From Streptomyces caelestis (GTDB lineage: Bacteria; Actinomycetota; Actinomycetes; Streptomycetales; Streptomycetaceae), in assembly GCF_014205255.1 (NCBI RefSeq), contig NZ_JACHNE010000001.1, positions 4,402,001-4,466,000 of the forward strand: a stretch of 64,000 nt of DNA, written 5' to 3'. The notes under the pieces were generated by a model. That model did not search any database and had not been told where the DNA came from. It saw only the letters and a list, made by a program, of their open reading frames with translations. The translations under genes were made by a program, and so were the position numbers. This document shows, one piece after another, positions 16,493 to 28,471 of the stretch. Each line of letters begins with the position of its first letter. Within the stretch, counting starts at the first letter, position 1.

Positions 16493-17623
16493 GTGAAGAT
16501 CCGGGTGGAACGCGACGTACTCGCGGAGGCAGTGGCCTGGGCGGCACGCAGCCTCCCGGCCCGTCCGCCGGCGCCTGTCCTCGCCGGCCTGCTGCTGAAG
16601 GCCGAGGACGGCCAGCTGAGCCTGTCCAGCTTCGACTACGAGGTCTCCGCGCGCGTGTCCCTGGAGGCCGAGGTCGAGGAGGAGGGCACGGTGCTCGTCT
16701 CCGGCCGTCTCCTCGCGGACATCTGCCGCGCCCTCCCCAACCGGCCGGTGGAGATCTCCACAGAGGGTGTACGGGCGACGGTGGTGTGCGGCTCCTCCCG
16801 GTTCACACTCCACACCCTGCCTGTGGAGGAGTACCCGGCCCTGCCGCAGATGCCGAACGCGACGGGGACTGTGCCCGGCGAGGTCTTCGCCTCCGCGGCC
16901 GCCCAGGTGGCGATCGCCGCCGGGCGGGACGACACTCTGCCCGTCCTCACCGGTGTGCGCATCGAGATCGAGGGCGACACGGTCACGCTGGCGTCCACCG
17001 ACCGCTACCGCTTCGCGGTCCGTGAGTTCCTGTGGAAGCCGGAGAACCCGGAGGCCTCCGCGGTCGCCCTGGTGCCCGCCAAGACGCTGCTGGACACCGC
17101 CAAGGCCCTGACGAGCGGCGACCAGGTCACCCTGGCCCTGTCCGGCTCGGGCTCGGGCGAGGGCCTGATCGGCTTCGAGGGCGCCGGCCGCCGTACGACG
17201 ACCCGCCTGCTGGAGGGCGACCTCCCGAAGTACCGCACGCTGTTCCCGACGGAGTTCAACAGCGTCGCCGTGATCGAGACCGCCCCCTTCGTGGAGGCCG
17301 TCAAGCGTGTGGCCCTGGTCGCCGAGCGGAACACCCCGGTGCGGCTGAGCTTCGAGCAGGGCGTGCTCATCCTGGAGGCCGGTTCCAGCGACGACGCACA
17401 GGCTGTGGAAAGGGTCGACGCCCAGCTGGAGGGCGACGACATCTCGATCGCCTTCAACCCGACGTTCCTGCTGGACGGCCTGAGCGCCATCGACTCCCCG
17501 GTCGCGCAGCTGTCCTTCACGACGTCCACGAAGCCCGCGCTGCTCAGCGGCAAGCCGGCGGTGGACGCCGAGGCGGACGAGGCCTACAAGTACCTGATCA
17601 TGCCGGTGCGGCTCAGCGGCTGA
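16493..17623 (+). CDS. dnaN: DNA polymerase III beta subunit (sliding clamp)
   Basis: 376 aa, the length of Streptomyces clamps, with three repeated clamp domains and the C-terminal YKYLIMPVRL signature that forms the protein-binding pocket region. GTG start at 16493 with GGAGG upstream; the open frame before it lies in oriC and is not coding. It forms the processivity ring for replication. Confidence 0.97.
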   Translation: MKIRVERDVLAEAVAWAARSLPARPPAPVLAGLLLKAEDGQLSLSSFDYEVSARVSLEAEVEEEGTVLVSGRLLADICRALPNRPVEISTEGVRATVVCGSSRFTLHTLPVEEYPALPQMPNATGTVPGEVFASAAAQVAIAAGRDDTLPVLTGVRIEIEGDTVTLASTDRYRFAVREFLWKPENPEASAVALVPAKTLLDTAKALTSGDQVTLALSGSGSGEGLIGFEGAGRRTTTRLLEGDLPKYRTLFPTEFNSVAVIETAPFVEAVKRVALVAERNTPVRLSFEQGVLILEAGSSDDAQAVERVDAQLEGDDISIAFNPTFLLDGLSAIDSPVAQLSFTTSTKPALLSGKPAVDAEADEAYKYLIMPVRLSG

Positions 17624-17631
17624 GCCGGCGG

Positions 17632-17640
17632 TTGTCCACA
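17632..17640 (+). promoter_or_regulatory. DnaA box between dnaN and gnd
   Basis: Exact TTGTCCACA 8 bp after the dnaN stop, outside the main oriC array. Confidence 0.5.
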
Positions 17641-17786
17641 GGCTGGGGGCAAAGCGGCAGGTGAGGGCGTACGACTGAGCGCGTATGCCCACAGATGTGC
17701 GCGAGCGTCCGGGTTTAGGCTCGGACGCGGGTACGAAAGTGCCGCAACGCCACGTCGGACACCTGCAAACCTAAGGAACACAACTG

Positions 17787-18662
17787 ATGGAGCTCGGTCT
17801 CGTCGGCCTCGGCAAGATGGGCGGCAACATGCGCGAGCGGATCCGCCGCGCGGGCCACACCGTCTTCGGATACGACCGCAACCCGGACGTCGCCGATGTC
17901 CACAGCCTGGAAGAGCTTGTGGGCAAGCTCAGGGGACCGCGGGTGGTCTGGGTGATGGTCCCGGCAGGCGAGCCCACGCAGTCCACCATCGACCAGCTCG
18001 CCGAACTGCTGGAGCCCGGCGACGTCGTCGTGGACGGCGGCAACTCCCGCTGGACGGACGACGAGAGGCACGCCGAGGAGCTGGCGGCCAAGGGCATCGG
18101 CTTCGTCGACTGCGGAGTCTCCGGCGGCGTGTGGGGCCTGGAGAACGGCTACGCGCTGATGTACGGCGGTGACAAGGAGAACGTCGCCAAGGTGCAGCCG
18201 GTCTTCGACGCCCTCAAGCCGGAGGGCGACTTCGGCTCGGTGCACGCCGGCAAGGTGGGCGCGGGCCACTTCGCGAAGATGGTCCACAACGGCATCGAGT
18301 ACGCGATGATGCAGGCCTACGCCGAGGGCTGGGAGCTGCTGGAGAAGGTCGACTCCGTGACCGACGTCCGGGAGGTCTTCCGCTCCTGGCAGGAGGGCAC
18401 GGTCATCCGCTCCTGGCTGCTCGACCTCGCGGTCAACGCGCTCGACGACGACGAGCACCTGGACAAGCTCCGGGGTTATGCACAGGACTCCGGTGAGGGA
18501 CGCTGGACTGTGGAAGCCGCGATCGACCACGCGGTGCCGCTGCCGGCGATCACCGCGTCGCTGTTCGCGCGGTTCGCCTCCCGTCAGGAGGACTCGCCCC
18601 AGATGAAGATGATCGCGGCGCTGCGGAACCAGTTCGGCGGCCACGCGGTCGAGAAGAAGTAA
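17787..18662 (+). CDS. gnd: 6-phosphogluconate dehydrogenase (decarboxylating), short form
   Basis: 291 aa, far shorter than the ~470 aa classical enzyme and typical of the GntZ-like short class found beside dnaN in actinobacteria. Features are the N-terminal nucleotide motif GLGKMGGNM, the substrate motif DCGVSGGVWGLENGYALMYGG and the catalytic KMVHNGIEYAMMQAYAEG. It oxidises 6-phosphogluconate to ribulose-5-phosphate and CO2 in the pentose phosphate pathway. The coenzyme preference is not decided by sequence here. It lies between dnaN and recF. Confidence 0.92.
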   Translation: MELGLVGLGKMGGNMRERIRRAGHTVFGYDRNPDVADVHSLEELVGKLRGPRVVWVMVPAGEPTQSTIDQLAELLEPGDVVVDGGNSRWTDDERHAEELAAKGIGFVDCGVSGGVWGLENGYALMYGGDKENVAKVQPVFDALKPEGDFGSVHAGKVGAGHFAKMVHNGIEYAMMQAYAEGWELLEKVDSVTDVREVFRSWQEGTVIRSWLLDLAVNALDDDEHLDKLRGYAQDSGEGRWTVEAAIDHAVPLPAITASLFARFASRQEDSPQMKMIAALRNQFGGHAVEKK

Positions 18663-18693
18663 CCGAGCACCGAGGGAGGTCGGCGAAACGACC

Positions 18694-19815
18694 ATGCACG
18701 TCACGCATCTGTCGCTGGCCGACTTCCGCTCGTACCCCCGGGTCGAGGTCCCGCTCGACCCTGGAGTGACGGCCTTCGTCGGCCCGAATGGGCAGGGCAA
18801 GACCAACCTCGTCGAGGCCGTCGGCTATCTCGCCACGCTCGGCAGCCACCGGGTCTCCTCCGACGCCCCCCTGGTCCGCATGGGTGCCGAGCGCGCGATC
18901 ATCCGGGCCCAGGTGCGGCAGGGCGACCGGCAGCAGCTGGTCGAGCTGGAGCTGAACCCGGGCCGCGCCAACCGGGCCCGTATCAACCGGTCCTCGCAGG
19001 TCAAGCCGCGTGACGTACTGGGGATCGTACGGACCGTGCTGTTCGCCCCCGAGGATCTCGCCCTGGTCAAGGGCGACCCCGGTGAGCGGCGTCGCTTCCT
19101 CGACGAGCTGATCACTGCCCGGTCCCCGCGGATGGCGGGAGTCCGCTCGGACTACGACCGGGTCCTCAAGCAGCGCAACACTCTCCTCAAGTCGGCCGCG
19201 CTCGCCCGCCGGCACGGCGGCCGCAGCATGGACATGTCCACGCTCGACATCTGGGACCAGCATCTCGCGCGCGCGGGCGCCGAGTTGCTCGCCCAGCGCC
19301 TGGATCTGATCGCCGCGGTCCAGCCGCTCGCCGACAAGGCGTACGAGCAGCTCGCCCCCGGCGGCGGGCCGATCGCCCTGGAGTACAAGCCGTCCGCGCC
19401 GGGCGAGGCGCACACGCGCGAGGACCTGTTCGAGCAGCTGATGGCCGCGCTCGCCGAGGCCCGCAAGCAGGAGATCGAGCGGGGCGTCACCCTGGTCGGC
19501 CCGCACCGGGACGACCTGCTGCTCAAGCTCGGCCAGCTGCCCGCCAAGGGATACGCCTCGCACGGCGAGTCCTGGTCCTACGCCCTGGCGCTGCGTCTCG
19601 CCTCGTACGACCTGCTGCGCGCGGAGGGCAACGAGCCGGTGCTGGTGCTCGACGACGTCTTCGCCGAGCTGGACACCCGCCGCCGTGAGCGCCTCGCCGA
19701 GCTGGTCGCGCCCGGCGAGCAGGTCCTGGTGACGGCCGCGGTCGACGACGACGTACCGCATGTGCTGTCCGGGGTGCGGTTCGCCGTGTCCGAGGGGACG
19801 GTGGAGCGCGTATGA
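18694..19815 (+). CDS. recF: DNA replication and repair protein RecF
   Basis: 373 aa SMC-like ATPase with Walker A GPNGQGKTNLVEA, the signature region around ASHGESWSYALALRLAS and Walker B VLVLDDVFAELD. It loads RecA at gaps with RecO/RecR. The stop overlaps the next gene by 4 bp. Confidence 0.96.
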   Translation: MHVTHLSLADFRSYPRVEVPLDPGVTAFVGPNGQGKTNLVEAVGYLATLGSHRVSSDAPLVRMGAERAIIRAQVRQGDRQQLVELELNPGRANRARINRSSQVKPRDVLGIVRTVLFAPEDLALVKGDPGERRRFLDELITARSPRMAGVRSDYDRVLKQRNTLLKSAALARRHGGRSMDMSTLDIWDQHLARAGAELLAQRLDLIAAVQPLADKAYEQLAPGGGPIALEYKPSAPGEAHTREDLFEQLMAALAEARKQEIERGVTLVGPHRDDLLLKLGQLPAKGYASHGESWSYALALRLASYDLLRAEGNEPVLVLDDVFAELDTRRRERLAELVAPGEQVLVTAAVDDDVPHVLSGVRFAVSEGTVERV

Positions 19816-20366
19816 CAGAGAACACACCGGAGAATCCCTCCGGGAAGGCGCCCGGGCCCCGTTCCCCCGAGCCGTCCGGCGTCGACCTCGCGCGCGTGGC
19901 GCTCCGCGCCGCCAAGGATGCCGCACGCGCGCGTGGGGACGCGGCGCAGCAGAAGAAGCAGGCGCGCCGTGGCGGACTGCGCTCCGGCGCGCGCGCCGAC
20001 GGCCGCGACCCCATGGCGCTCGGCTCCGCGATCAACCGGCTGATCACCGAGCGAGGATGGGAGGCCCCGGCCGCGGTGGGCGGGGTGATGGGCCGCTGGC
20101 CGCAGATCGTCGGTGAGGACGTGGCCAAGCACTGTGTGCCGGAGCGGTACGACGAGGAGGAGCACGTCCTGTCCGTGCGCTGCGACTCGACGGCCTGGGC
20201 GACGAACCTCCGGCTGCTCGCCCCGACCCTGGTCGCGCGCCTCAACGAGGACCTGGGCCACGGCACGGTGAAGGTGATCAAGGTGCAGGGCCCCGGCGGC
20301 CCCGCCCGTCGCTACGGCCCGCTGCGTGCTCCCGGCAGCACCGGCCCCGGCGACACGTACGGCTGA
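19812..20366 (+). CDS. DUF721 / DciA-like protein
   Basis: 184 aa. A disordered charged N-terminus (QQKKQARRGGLRSG) is followed by a DUF721 domain (INRLITERGWEAPAAVGGVMGRWPQIVGEDVAKH...STAWATNLRLLAPTLVARLN). DUF721 proteins include DciA, the helicase operator or loader of bacteria lacking DnaC/DnaI, so a role at the replicative helicase is likely. It is coupled to recF by a 4-bp overlap and sits in the replication gene cluster. Confidence 0.85.
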   Translation: MTENTPENPSGKAPGPRSPEPSGVDLARVALRAAKDAARARGDAAQQKKQARRGGLRSGARADGRDPMALGSAINRLITERGWEAPAAVGGVMGRWPQIVGEDVAKHCVPERYDEEEHVLSVRCDSTAWATNLRLLAPTLVARLNEDLGHGTVKVIKVQGPGGPARRYGPLRAPGSTGPGDTYG

Positions 20367-20843
20367 CGGGAGCCTCTCCCCGAGGCCGTCCACAGACCTC
20401 GCGAGGGCCCGATCGGCGCCCGTTTTCGGCCGGTCGGCAACAAGTGACTGACATCACAAAAATGCGTGTCGGTGGCCCGCTCGGCGCCCCGGCGCCTCTC
20501 TCGACGCAGCACCGCACACGGTTGCGAATCGCGACCTGACTCCGAAGTAGCCAAGGGTTGACGGCCAGAAGCGCTGAGTGCCTCCGTGAGCCTCTTGGAG
20601 CCCCCATCCGTATATCGGGAGTCGGGGAAGACCGGTTGAGGGCGGCACATGCGGACTCAGGTACCGGCAAACCCCCATCAGTGTCAGTGCTACCGGTAGA
20701 CTGGAGGCAATCCCGCCCCAATCGTGGGGACCGTCCGGGAAAAGCTGAGCAACGCTGATCAAGGCTTACCAACGCAACATGCCGCAGCCGCTCCGGCAAC
20801 CCGCCGACGAGCCTGGCTCGTGCTGTGCCAGAAAGGGCGCTTC
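20367..20843. other. Region upstream of gyrB
   Basis: 477 bp without a convincing gene, although a plus-strand frame runs open into gyrB. It contains one DnaA-box-like CCGTCCACA (20386-20394) and a possible -10 hexamer TAGACT near 20697. Presumably it holds the gyrB promoter, which is supercoiling-responsive in Streptomyces. Confidence 0.5.
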
Positions 20844-22892
20844 GTGGCCGATTCCGGCAACCCCAACGAGAACATCCCGTCCACCGAGGCCCCGGCCGGA
20901 GTCGCCGAGGCCTCCGTAACGGCGTCGTACGACGCCAGTGCCATCACCGTCCTCGAGGGTCTGGACGCGGTCCGCAAGCGACCCGGTATGTACATCGGCT
21001 CGACCGGTGAGCGAGGACTGCACCACCTCGTGTACGAGGTCGTCGACAACTCGGTCGACGAGGCGCTGGCCGGCCACGCGGACACCATCGACGTGACGAT
21101 CCTCGCCGACGGCGGCGTTCGGGTCGTCGACAACGGCCGTGGTATCCCGGTGGGCATCGTCCCCTCCGAGGGCAAGCCGGCCCTCGAGGTCGTGCTGACC
21201 GTGCTGCACGCGGGCGGCAAGTTCGGCGGCGGGGGCTACGCGGTCTCCGGCGGTCTGCACGGCGTGGGTGTCTCCGTTGTGAACGCGCTGTCCTCGAAGG
21301 TCACCGTCGAGGTCAAGACCGACGGCCACCGCTGGACGCAGGACTACAAGATGGGCGTCCCCACGGCGCCGCTCGTCCAGCACGAGGCCACTGAGGAGAC
21401 CGGCACCTCGGTCACCTTCTGGGCCGACCCGGACATCTTCGAGACCACCGAGTACTCCTTCGAGACGCTCTCGCGGCGCTTCCAGGAGATGGCGTTCCTC
21501 AACAAGGGCCTCACGATCAGGCTCACGGACGAGCGCGAGTCCGCGAAGGCCACCTCCGGGGCGGACGAGGCGGGCGCGGACGAGACCGCCGATGTCAAGA
21601 CGGTCACGTACCACTACGAGGGCGGCATCGTCGACTTCGTGAAGTACCTCAACTCCCGCAAGGGCGAGGCGGTGCACCCCACCGTCATCGACCTGGAGGC
21701 CGAGGACAAGGACAGGCAGTTCTCCCTCGAAGTCGCGATGCAGTGGAACAGCGGCTACACGGAGGGCGTGTACTCCTTCGCCAACATCATCCACACCCAC
21801 GAGGGCGGTACGCACGAAGAGGGCTTCCGGGCCGCGTTGACCTCGCTCATCAACAAGTACGCCCGCGACAAGCGGCTGTTGCGCGAGAAGGACGACAACC
21901 TCACCGGTGACGACATCCGCGAGGGCCTGACCGCGATCATCTCGGTCAAGCTGGGCGAGCCGCAGTTCGAAGGCCAGACGAAGACGAAGCTGGGCAACAC
22001 CGAGATCAAGACCTTCGTCCAGAGGGTCGTCTACGAGCACCTGAACGACTGGCTGGACCGCAACCCCAACGAGGCCGCGGACATCATCCGCAAGGGCATC
22101 GCGGCGGCCACCGCGCGCGTGGCGGCCCGCAAGGCCCGCGACCTGACCCGCCGCAAGGGCCTGCTGGAGACCGCGTCCCTGCCGGGCAAGCTCTCCGACT
22201 GCCAGTCGAACGACCCGATCAAGTGCGAGATCTTCATCGTCGAGGGTGACTCCGCCGGCGGCTCGGCCAAGTCCGGCCGGAACCCGCAGTACCAGGCGAT
22301 CCTCCCGATCCGCGGCAAGATCCTCAACGTCGAGAAGGCGCGCATCGACCGGATCCTCCAGAACCAGGAGATCCAGGCGATGATCTCCGCGTTCGGCACC
22401 GGTGTGCACGAGGACTTCGACATCGAGAAGCTCCGTTACCACAAGATCATCCTCATGGCGGACGCCGACGTCGACGGCCAGCACATCAACACCCTGCTGC
22501 TGACCTTCCTGTTCCGCTTCATGCGGCCGCTGGTCGAGGCCGGGCACGTGTACCTCTCCCGCCCGCCGCTCTACAAGATCAAGTGGGGCAAGGACGACTT
22601 CGAGTACGCGTACTCCGACCGCGAGCGCGACGCCCTGATCGAGATGGGCCGCCAGGCCGGCAAGCGCATCCGCGAGGACTCGGTCCAGCGTTTCAAGGGC
22701 CTCGGCGAGATGAACGCCGAGGAACTGCGCATCACGACCATGGACCAGGAGCACCGCGTCCTCGGCCAGGTCACCCTCGACGACGCCGCCCAGGCCGACG
22801 ACCTGTTCTCGGTCCTCATGGGTGAGGACGTCGAGGCCCGCCGCGCGTTCATCCAGCGCAATGCCAAGGACGTCCGCTTCCTCGACATCTGA
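20844..22892 (+). CDS. gyrB: DNA gyrase subunit B
   Basis: 682 aa. The GHKL ATPase domain has EVVDNSVDEAL, DNGRGIPVG and GGKFGGGGYAVSGGLHGVG. The Toprim domain has EGDSAGGSAKSGRNPQYQAILP and DADVDGQHI, and the tail has FKGLGEMNAEEL. GTG at 20844 gives the family N-terminus MADSGNPNEN; an in-frame ATG 120 bp earlier adds a sequence that does not look like GyrB. It is paired with gyrA 42 bp downstream. Confidence 0.97.
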   Translation: MADSGNPNENIPSTEAPAGVAEASVTASYDASAITVLEGLDAVRKRPGMYIGSTGERGLHHLVYEVVDNSVDEALAGHADTIDVTILADGGVRVVDNGRGIPVGIVPSEGKPALEVVLTVLHAGGKFGGGGYAVSGGLHGVGVSVVNALSSKVTVEVKTDGHRWTQDYKMGVPTAPLVQHEATEETGTSVTFWADPDIFETTEYSFETLSRRFQEMAFLNKGLTIRLTDERESAKATSGADEAGADETADVKTVTYHYEGGIVDFVKYLNSRKGEAVHPTVIDLEAEDKDRQFSLEVAMQWNSGYTEGVYSFANIIHTHEGGTHEEGFRAALTSLINKYARDKRLLREKDDNLTGDDIREGLTAIISVKLGEPQFEGQTKTKLGNTEIKTFVQRVVYEHLNDWLDRNPNEAADIIRKGIAAATARVAARKARDLTRRKGLLETASLPGKLSDCQSNDPIKCEIFIVEGDSAGGSAKSGRNPQYQAILPIRGKILNVEKARIDRILQNQEIQAMISAFGTGVHEDFDIEKLRYHKIILMADADVDGQHINTLLLTFLFRFMRPLVEAGHVYLSRPPLYKIKWGKDDFEYAYSDRERDALIEMGRQAGKRIREDSVQRFKGLGEMNAEELRITTMDQEHRVLGQVTLDDAAQADDLFSVLMGEDVEARRAFIQRNAKDVRFLDI

Positions 22893-22934
22893 GTCGGTCT
22901 CAGCTGACCGCACCAGGAAGGACCTTCACCAGCA

Positions 22935-25526
<2,592 letters not shown>

Positions 25527-25544
25527 CACGAGGAGTGAGTCAGC

Positions 25545-26369
25545 GTGAGCGGAGCCACGGGCGCCGGACCGAGGGGTACCTCGAAGGGTACGGACACGGA
25601 CGACGGCGGCCGTGGCTCCGCCGCGCGTGCGGCGGACCCGCACACGACCAATCTGAAGGCGATCAAGTCCCCGACCAAGGACTCGCCCTCGCCCTCGCCT
25701 GACGCGCATGGATCGCAGGGGGAAACTGTGACGGACAGCAGAGGTCCGCAGACCCAGCAGCACACCGCTGGAGCGGGCCCGTCCGTATCCGGCGCCCAGC
25801 CGCAGCCCGAGTCGGCCGCGCAGGAGAAGGGCACCGCCGCGCCGACGGCCTCCCCCCTGCCGGGGGAACGGCAGGCACAGCAGCAGGCCGGGCCGTACCA
25901 CCCGCCGCAGGCCTACCCGGCGCAGCCGGCCGCCGCCGGAGCCGGTAGCGCCGCCGGTGCCGCACGGCGTCCCCGCACCGGCGCCCGCACCACGCCGCGC
26001 GTCCGCAAGGCCCGCCTGCGCGTGGCCAAGGCCGATCCGTGGTCGGTGATGAAGGTCAGCTTCCTGCTCTCCATCGCCCTGGGCATCTGCACGATCGTGG
26101 CGTCCGCCGTGCTGTGGATGGTGATGGACGCGATGGGCGTCTTCTCCACGGTCGGCGGCACGATCTCCGAGGCGACCGGCTCGAACGAGTCGAACGGCTT
26201 CGACCTCCAGGCCTTCCTGTCGCTGCCCAACGTCCTGATGTTCACGTCGGTCATCGCGGTCATCGACGTCGTGCTGGCGACGGCCCTCGCGACGCTCGGC
26301 GCGTTCATCTACAACCTGTCCGCCGGCTTCGTCGGCGGTGTGGAGCTGACGCTCGCCGAGGACGAGTAG
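25545..26369 (+). CDS. DUF3566 membrane protein
   Basis: 274 aa. About 150 disordered, Pro/Gln/Ala-rich residues are followed by a DUF3566 domain with two membrane helices (VSFLLSIALGICTIVASAVLWMV... and ...IAVIDVVLATALATLGAFIYNLSA). This family is found immediately after gyrA in most actinobacteria; its function is unknown. GTG at 25545, 19 bp after gyrA, suggests co-transcription. An internal GTG near 25729 could give a shorter form. Confidence 0.88.
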   Translation: MSGATGAGPRGTSKGTDTDDGGRGSAARAADPHTTNLKAIKSPTKDSPSPSPDAHGSQGETVTDSRGPQTQQHTAGAGPSVSGAQPQPESAAQEKGTAAPTASPLPGERQAQQQAGPYHPPQAYPAQPAAAGAGSAAGAARRPRTGARTTPRVRKARLRVAKADPWSVMKVSFLLSIALGICTIVASAVLWMVMDAMGVFSTVGGTISEATGSNESNGFDLQAFLSLPNVLMFTSVIAVIDVVLATALATLGAFIYNLSAGFVGGVELTLAEDE

Positions 26370-26492
26370 ATCCCTCGCAGATCCCTCGCTGACGGCGGAC
26401 GCGGGTGCCTCGACAACCGATTTTGGGACTGCCCATGTCGTGCGCTAATCTTCAGGAGTCAGCGCGCGGGACACACTCCCGCAGAGCGCGGC

Positions 26493-26569
26493 GGGGCTAT
26501 AGCTCAGTTGGTTAGAGCGCATCCCTGATAAGGATGAGGCCACAGGTTCAAATCCTGTTAGCCCCACCA
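26493..26569 (+). tRNA. tRNA-Ile (anticodon GAT)
   Basis: 77 nt including an encoded CCA. The acceptor stem pairs GGGGCTA with TAGCCCC, the anticodon loop is CTGATAA, and the T-loop is GGTTCAAATCC. A -10-like TAATCT at 26446-26451 precedes it. A strong terminator follows within 8 nt. Confidence 0.97.
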
Positions 26570-26576
26570 GCACGAA

Positions 26577-26607
26577 GACCCCCGGCCCATAGGGCCGGGG
26601 GTCTTTT
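26577..26607 (+). terminator. Terminator after tRNA-Ile
   Basis: Perfect 12-bp stem (26577-26588 with 26592-26603), 3-base loop, then TTTT. Confidence 0.9.
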
Positions 26608-26642
26608 GGTACCAACGGTTGACACCAACCGCCGGGACCGCG

Positions 26643-26885
26643 TCAGGAGGCGTGCAGGGGGAACCGTTCGTCGGCCGCCAGGTGAACGTCTCCTTCCCAG
26701 ACGCAGAAGCCGCTGTCCAGCCAGCCTGAGCCTCCGCAGGTGTAGTCGGCGGGGTCGAGGGAGAGCCACAGGCTCACGGTGCAGTGGGCTCCCTCGGGTG
26801 CCTCGCTGGCGCGGTGGGAACCGAGGGAGCAGGTCTTGACCTGGCCTGGTTCCACGAGCTGCCGCACGGCCCTGGCCCGAGCCAT
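26643..26885 (-). CDS. Hypothetical protein, possibly truncated
   Basis: 80 aa with Cys and Trp clusters (HCTVSLWLSLDPADYTCGG and GFCVWEGDVHLAADERFPLHAS) and GC-rich third positions, so it looks coding. The N-terminus starts abruptly and GGAGG lies too close to the ATG, so the 5' part may be missing. Family unknown. It lies in the patch of remnants after tRNA-Ile. Confidence 0.42.
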   Translation of the reverse strand: MARARAVRQLVEPGQVKTCSLGSHRASEAPEGAHCTVSLWLSLDPADYTCGGSGWLDSGFCVWEGDVHLAADERFPLHAS

Positions 26886-27029
26886 GCCTCCGGCGGGGGC
26901 GCTCAGGCTCCGAGATGGCGGGGGCGCCGTCCGCGAGGGCCGGCCGGAGTAGTGATCGTGCGCGGGGAGTAGCCAGCCTCAGCGGCAAGCGCTTGAAGCG
27001 GTACCGCTGCCACCAGTGAGCGGTCGAAG

Positions 27030-27230
27030 ATGGGGCTCGACACGACTGGTCATCATCTCGTGGTCGCGGAGAACGGATCAGGCGAGGTCGTGGGGAACGC
27101 GTGGAATCTCGGCTTGAATGTCTTCGGGGACGATGAGGCAGCTATTGCCCTGTATCACCGCAACGGCTATGACGTGGAGTCCATGTCCCTGCGTAAGAGC
27201 GTGCAGCAGGCTCCTGACAGCAACAGCTGA
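27030..27230 (+). pseudogene. GNAT acetyltransferase fragment
   Basis: 66 aa. The C-terminal LNVFGDDEAAIALYHRNGYDVESM is the typical last strand and helix of a GNAT domain. Upstream, VVAENGSGEVVGNAWNLG resembles a beta-4 segment joined directly to it, so the acetyl-CoA-binding middle of the domain has been deleted. It is unlikely to be functional. Confidence 0.65.
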
Positions 27231-27469
27231 CACCAACAAACACGAACAGCGCCGGCCGGCGCCGGACCCCGGAGGACCTGCCACCGAGTCGCTGGCCGGT
27301 TGGCCGGTGGTCACGAAGGCGCCCCAGTCGATACGGGCTGGGGGTCTTTGACATCTAGTGGCGTGCGCGGGGAGCTTCTGCTGCCGGGGGTCTTCGGAGA
27401 GCCAGACGGCCCGGCGGCTCCGAGGAGCTGCCGGGCCTGTACGCGGGTCGCCGGGAGCTGCTGGGGATA

Positions 27470-27838
27470 TCAGCGCTGCAGCGGAGTGAGATGGTCCGCT
27501 GGGTCGCCGTCGGCGTCGGTGTCGTCGTCGGTGCAGTCGGCGGTGGGGGACGCCGTCGTGTCCGCGAGCGGGCGGTGGCGGCAGCTGGGGGACTTGCCGT
27601 GGGCTTCGGCGTGGATGCGCTGTTTCATCGTGGGGGGCAGGGCCTTGGCGTAGGACAAGGACCAGGGGGCCGTCGCCGACGCGGTCCGCTGTTGCGGGAT
27701 GAGCGTGCTGTTGCGCCGCTGCTCGGGCTGCGGTACCGCCGCGGTGGCGTTCGTGGTGACGAATCCGAGCGCCGTGCACAGCGCGAGGAAGGCGGTGACG
27801 ATGGCGGTCCACAGCTTCATGACCTTGTTCCGGGCCAT
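27470..27838 (-). CDS. Small secreted Streptomyces protein (DUF6344-like)
   Basis: 122 aa. An N-terminal hydrophobic signal (MKLWTAIVTAFLALCTALGF...ATAA) precedes a conserved-looking core (SLSYAKALPPTMKQRIHAEAHGKSPSCRH) and an acidic tail. I believe it belongs to the family labelled DUF6344, but this is from memory and tentative. Function unknown. The start has GAGGGG upstream. It is divergent from the small DLW-39 gene. Confidence 0.65.
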   Translation of the reverse strand: MARNKVMKLWTAIVTAFLALCTALGFVTTNATAAVPQPEQRRNSTLIPQQRTASATAPWSLSYAKALPPTMKQRIHAEAHGKSPSCRHRPLADTTASPTADCTDDDTDADGDPADHLTPLQR

Positions 27839-28175
27839 AACCCCTCACTTTCGGGTTGGGCGATTTGCGTACTTTCCTCATGATGTGTATGGGGGTCGAG
27901 AAGTGGGGGACCGACGCCCGTGGCGCGTCGATGTTCCGATGAACACCACTCGAATGGATGCAAGAGGGGTAATAAGGTGAGGAAAGAGGAGGAGGGCGGC
28001 GAAAGTAACCGTCCGTCGGCGTGTGATCGCTCTCCGGTCGGAGCGGCGCACTCCGCTTCTATCCCGGTTTTCGGAGCGGGAGTTGAGGGCCGACTCAGGT
28101 CACCGATCGGTATCGGTCGGTGTGTATAGTCGGGCGCCAGAGGTCCCCTACGTCAAGGAAAGACGAGGTCGCGCG
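27839..28175. other. Divergent intergenic region
   Basis: 337 bp, somewhat lower in GC than the genes. It contains the 10-bp palindrome ACCGATCGGT (28102-28111) next to further CGGT repeats, and a TATAGT hexamer (28125-28130) that could serve the DLW-39 gene. No gene seen. Confidence 0.4.
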
Positions 28176-28304
28176 GTGAAGAAGCTTCTCCTGGTCGCAC
28201 TGGCCGCCATCGGCGGGCTCCTCGTGTACCGCCAGATCCAGGCGGATCGCGCCGAGCAGGATCTGTGGACGGAGGCGACTGACTCCGTGCCCACGGGTTC
28301 GTGA
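28176..28304 (+). CDS. DLW-39 family small membrane protein
   Basis: 42 aa. A basic start MKK, one hydrophobic helix (LLLVALAAIGGLLVYRQI), then the DLW element (AEQDLWTEATD) that names this actinobacterial micro-protein family. Function unknown. GTG at 28176 has GAGG upstream. A strong terminator follows, so it is a stand-alone transcript. Confidence 0.85.
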   Translation: MKKLLLVALAAIGGLLVYRQIQADRAEQDLWTEATDSVPTGS

Positions 28305-28329
28305 GTCACGACATCTCATACCGAGCACA

Positions 28330-28356
28330 CCCCGGCCGCCTCGCGGTCGGGGTTTT
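28330..28356 (+). terminator. Terminator after the DLW-39 gene
   Basis: 10-bp stem (28330-28339 with 28343-28352, one G-U pair), 3-base loop, then TTTT. Confidence 0.85.
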
Positions 28357-28471
28357 GTATGTCTGCGGGGACGGCGGGACGGGGGACACGGTGGCGCGGC
28401 AGGATGGGCCACGGTTCCACGGTTTGCGGTTTCACGGCGGTTCTGCGGTCCGGTGACGTGAGGGGTGGCGC

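Noticed and set aside
20766..22913. Long minus-strand open frame opposite gyrB (and a similar one opposite gyrA)
   Set aside because: Antisense shadow of conserved gyrase genes, with repetitive Val/Leu/Asp-rich composition typical of such shadows.
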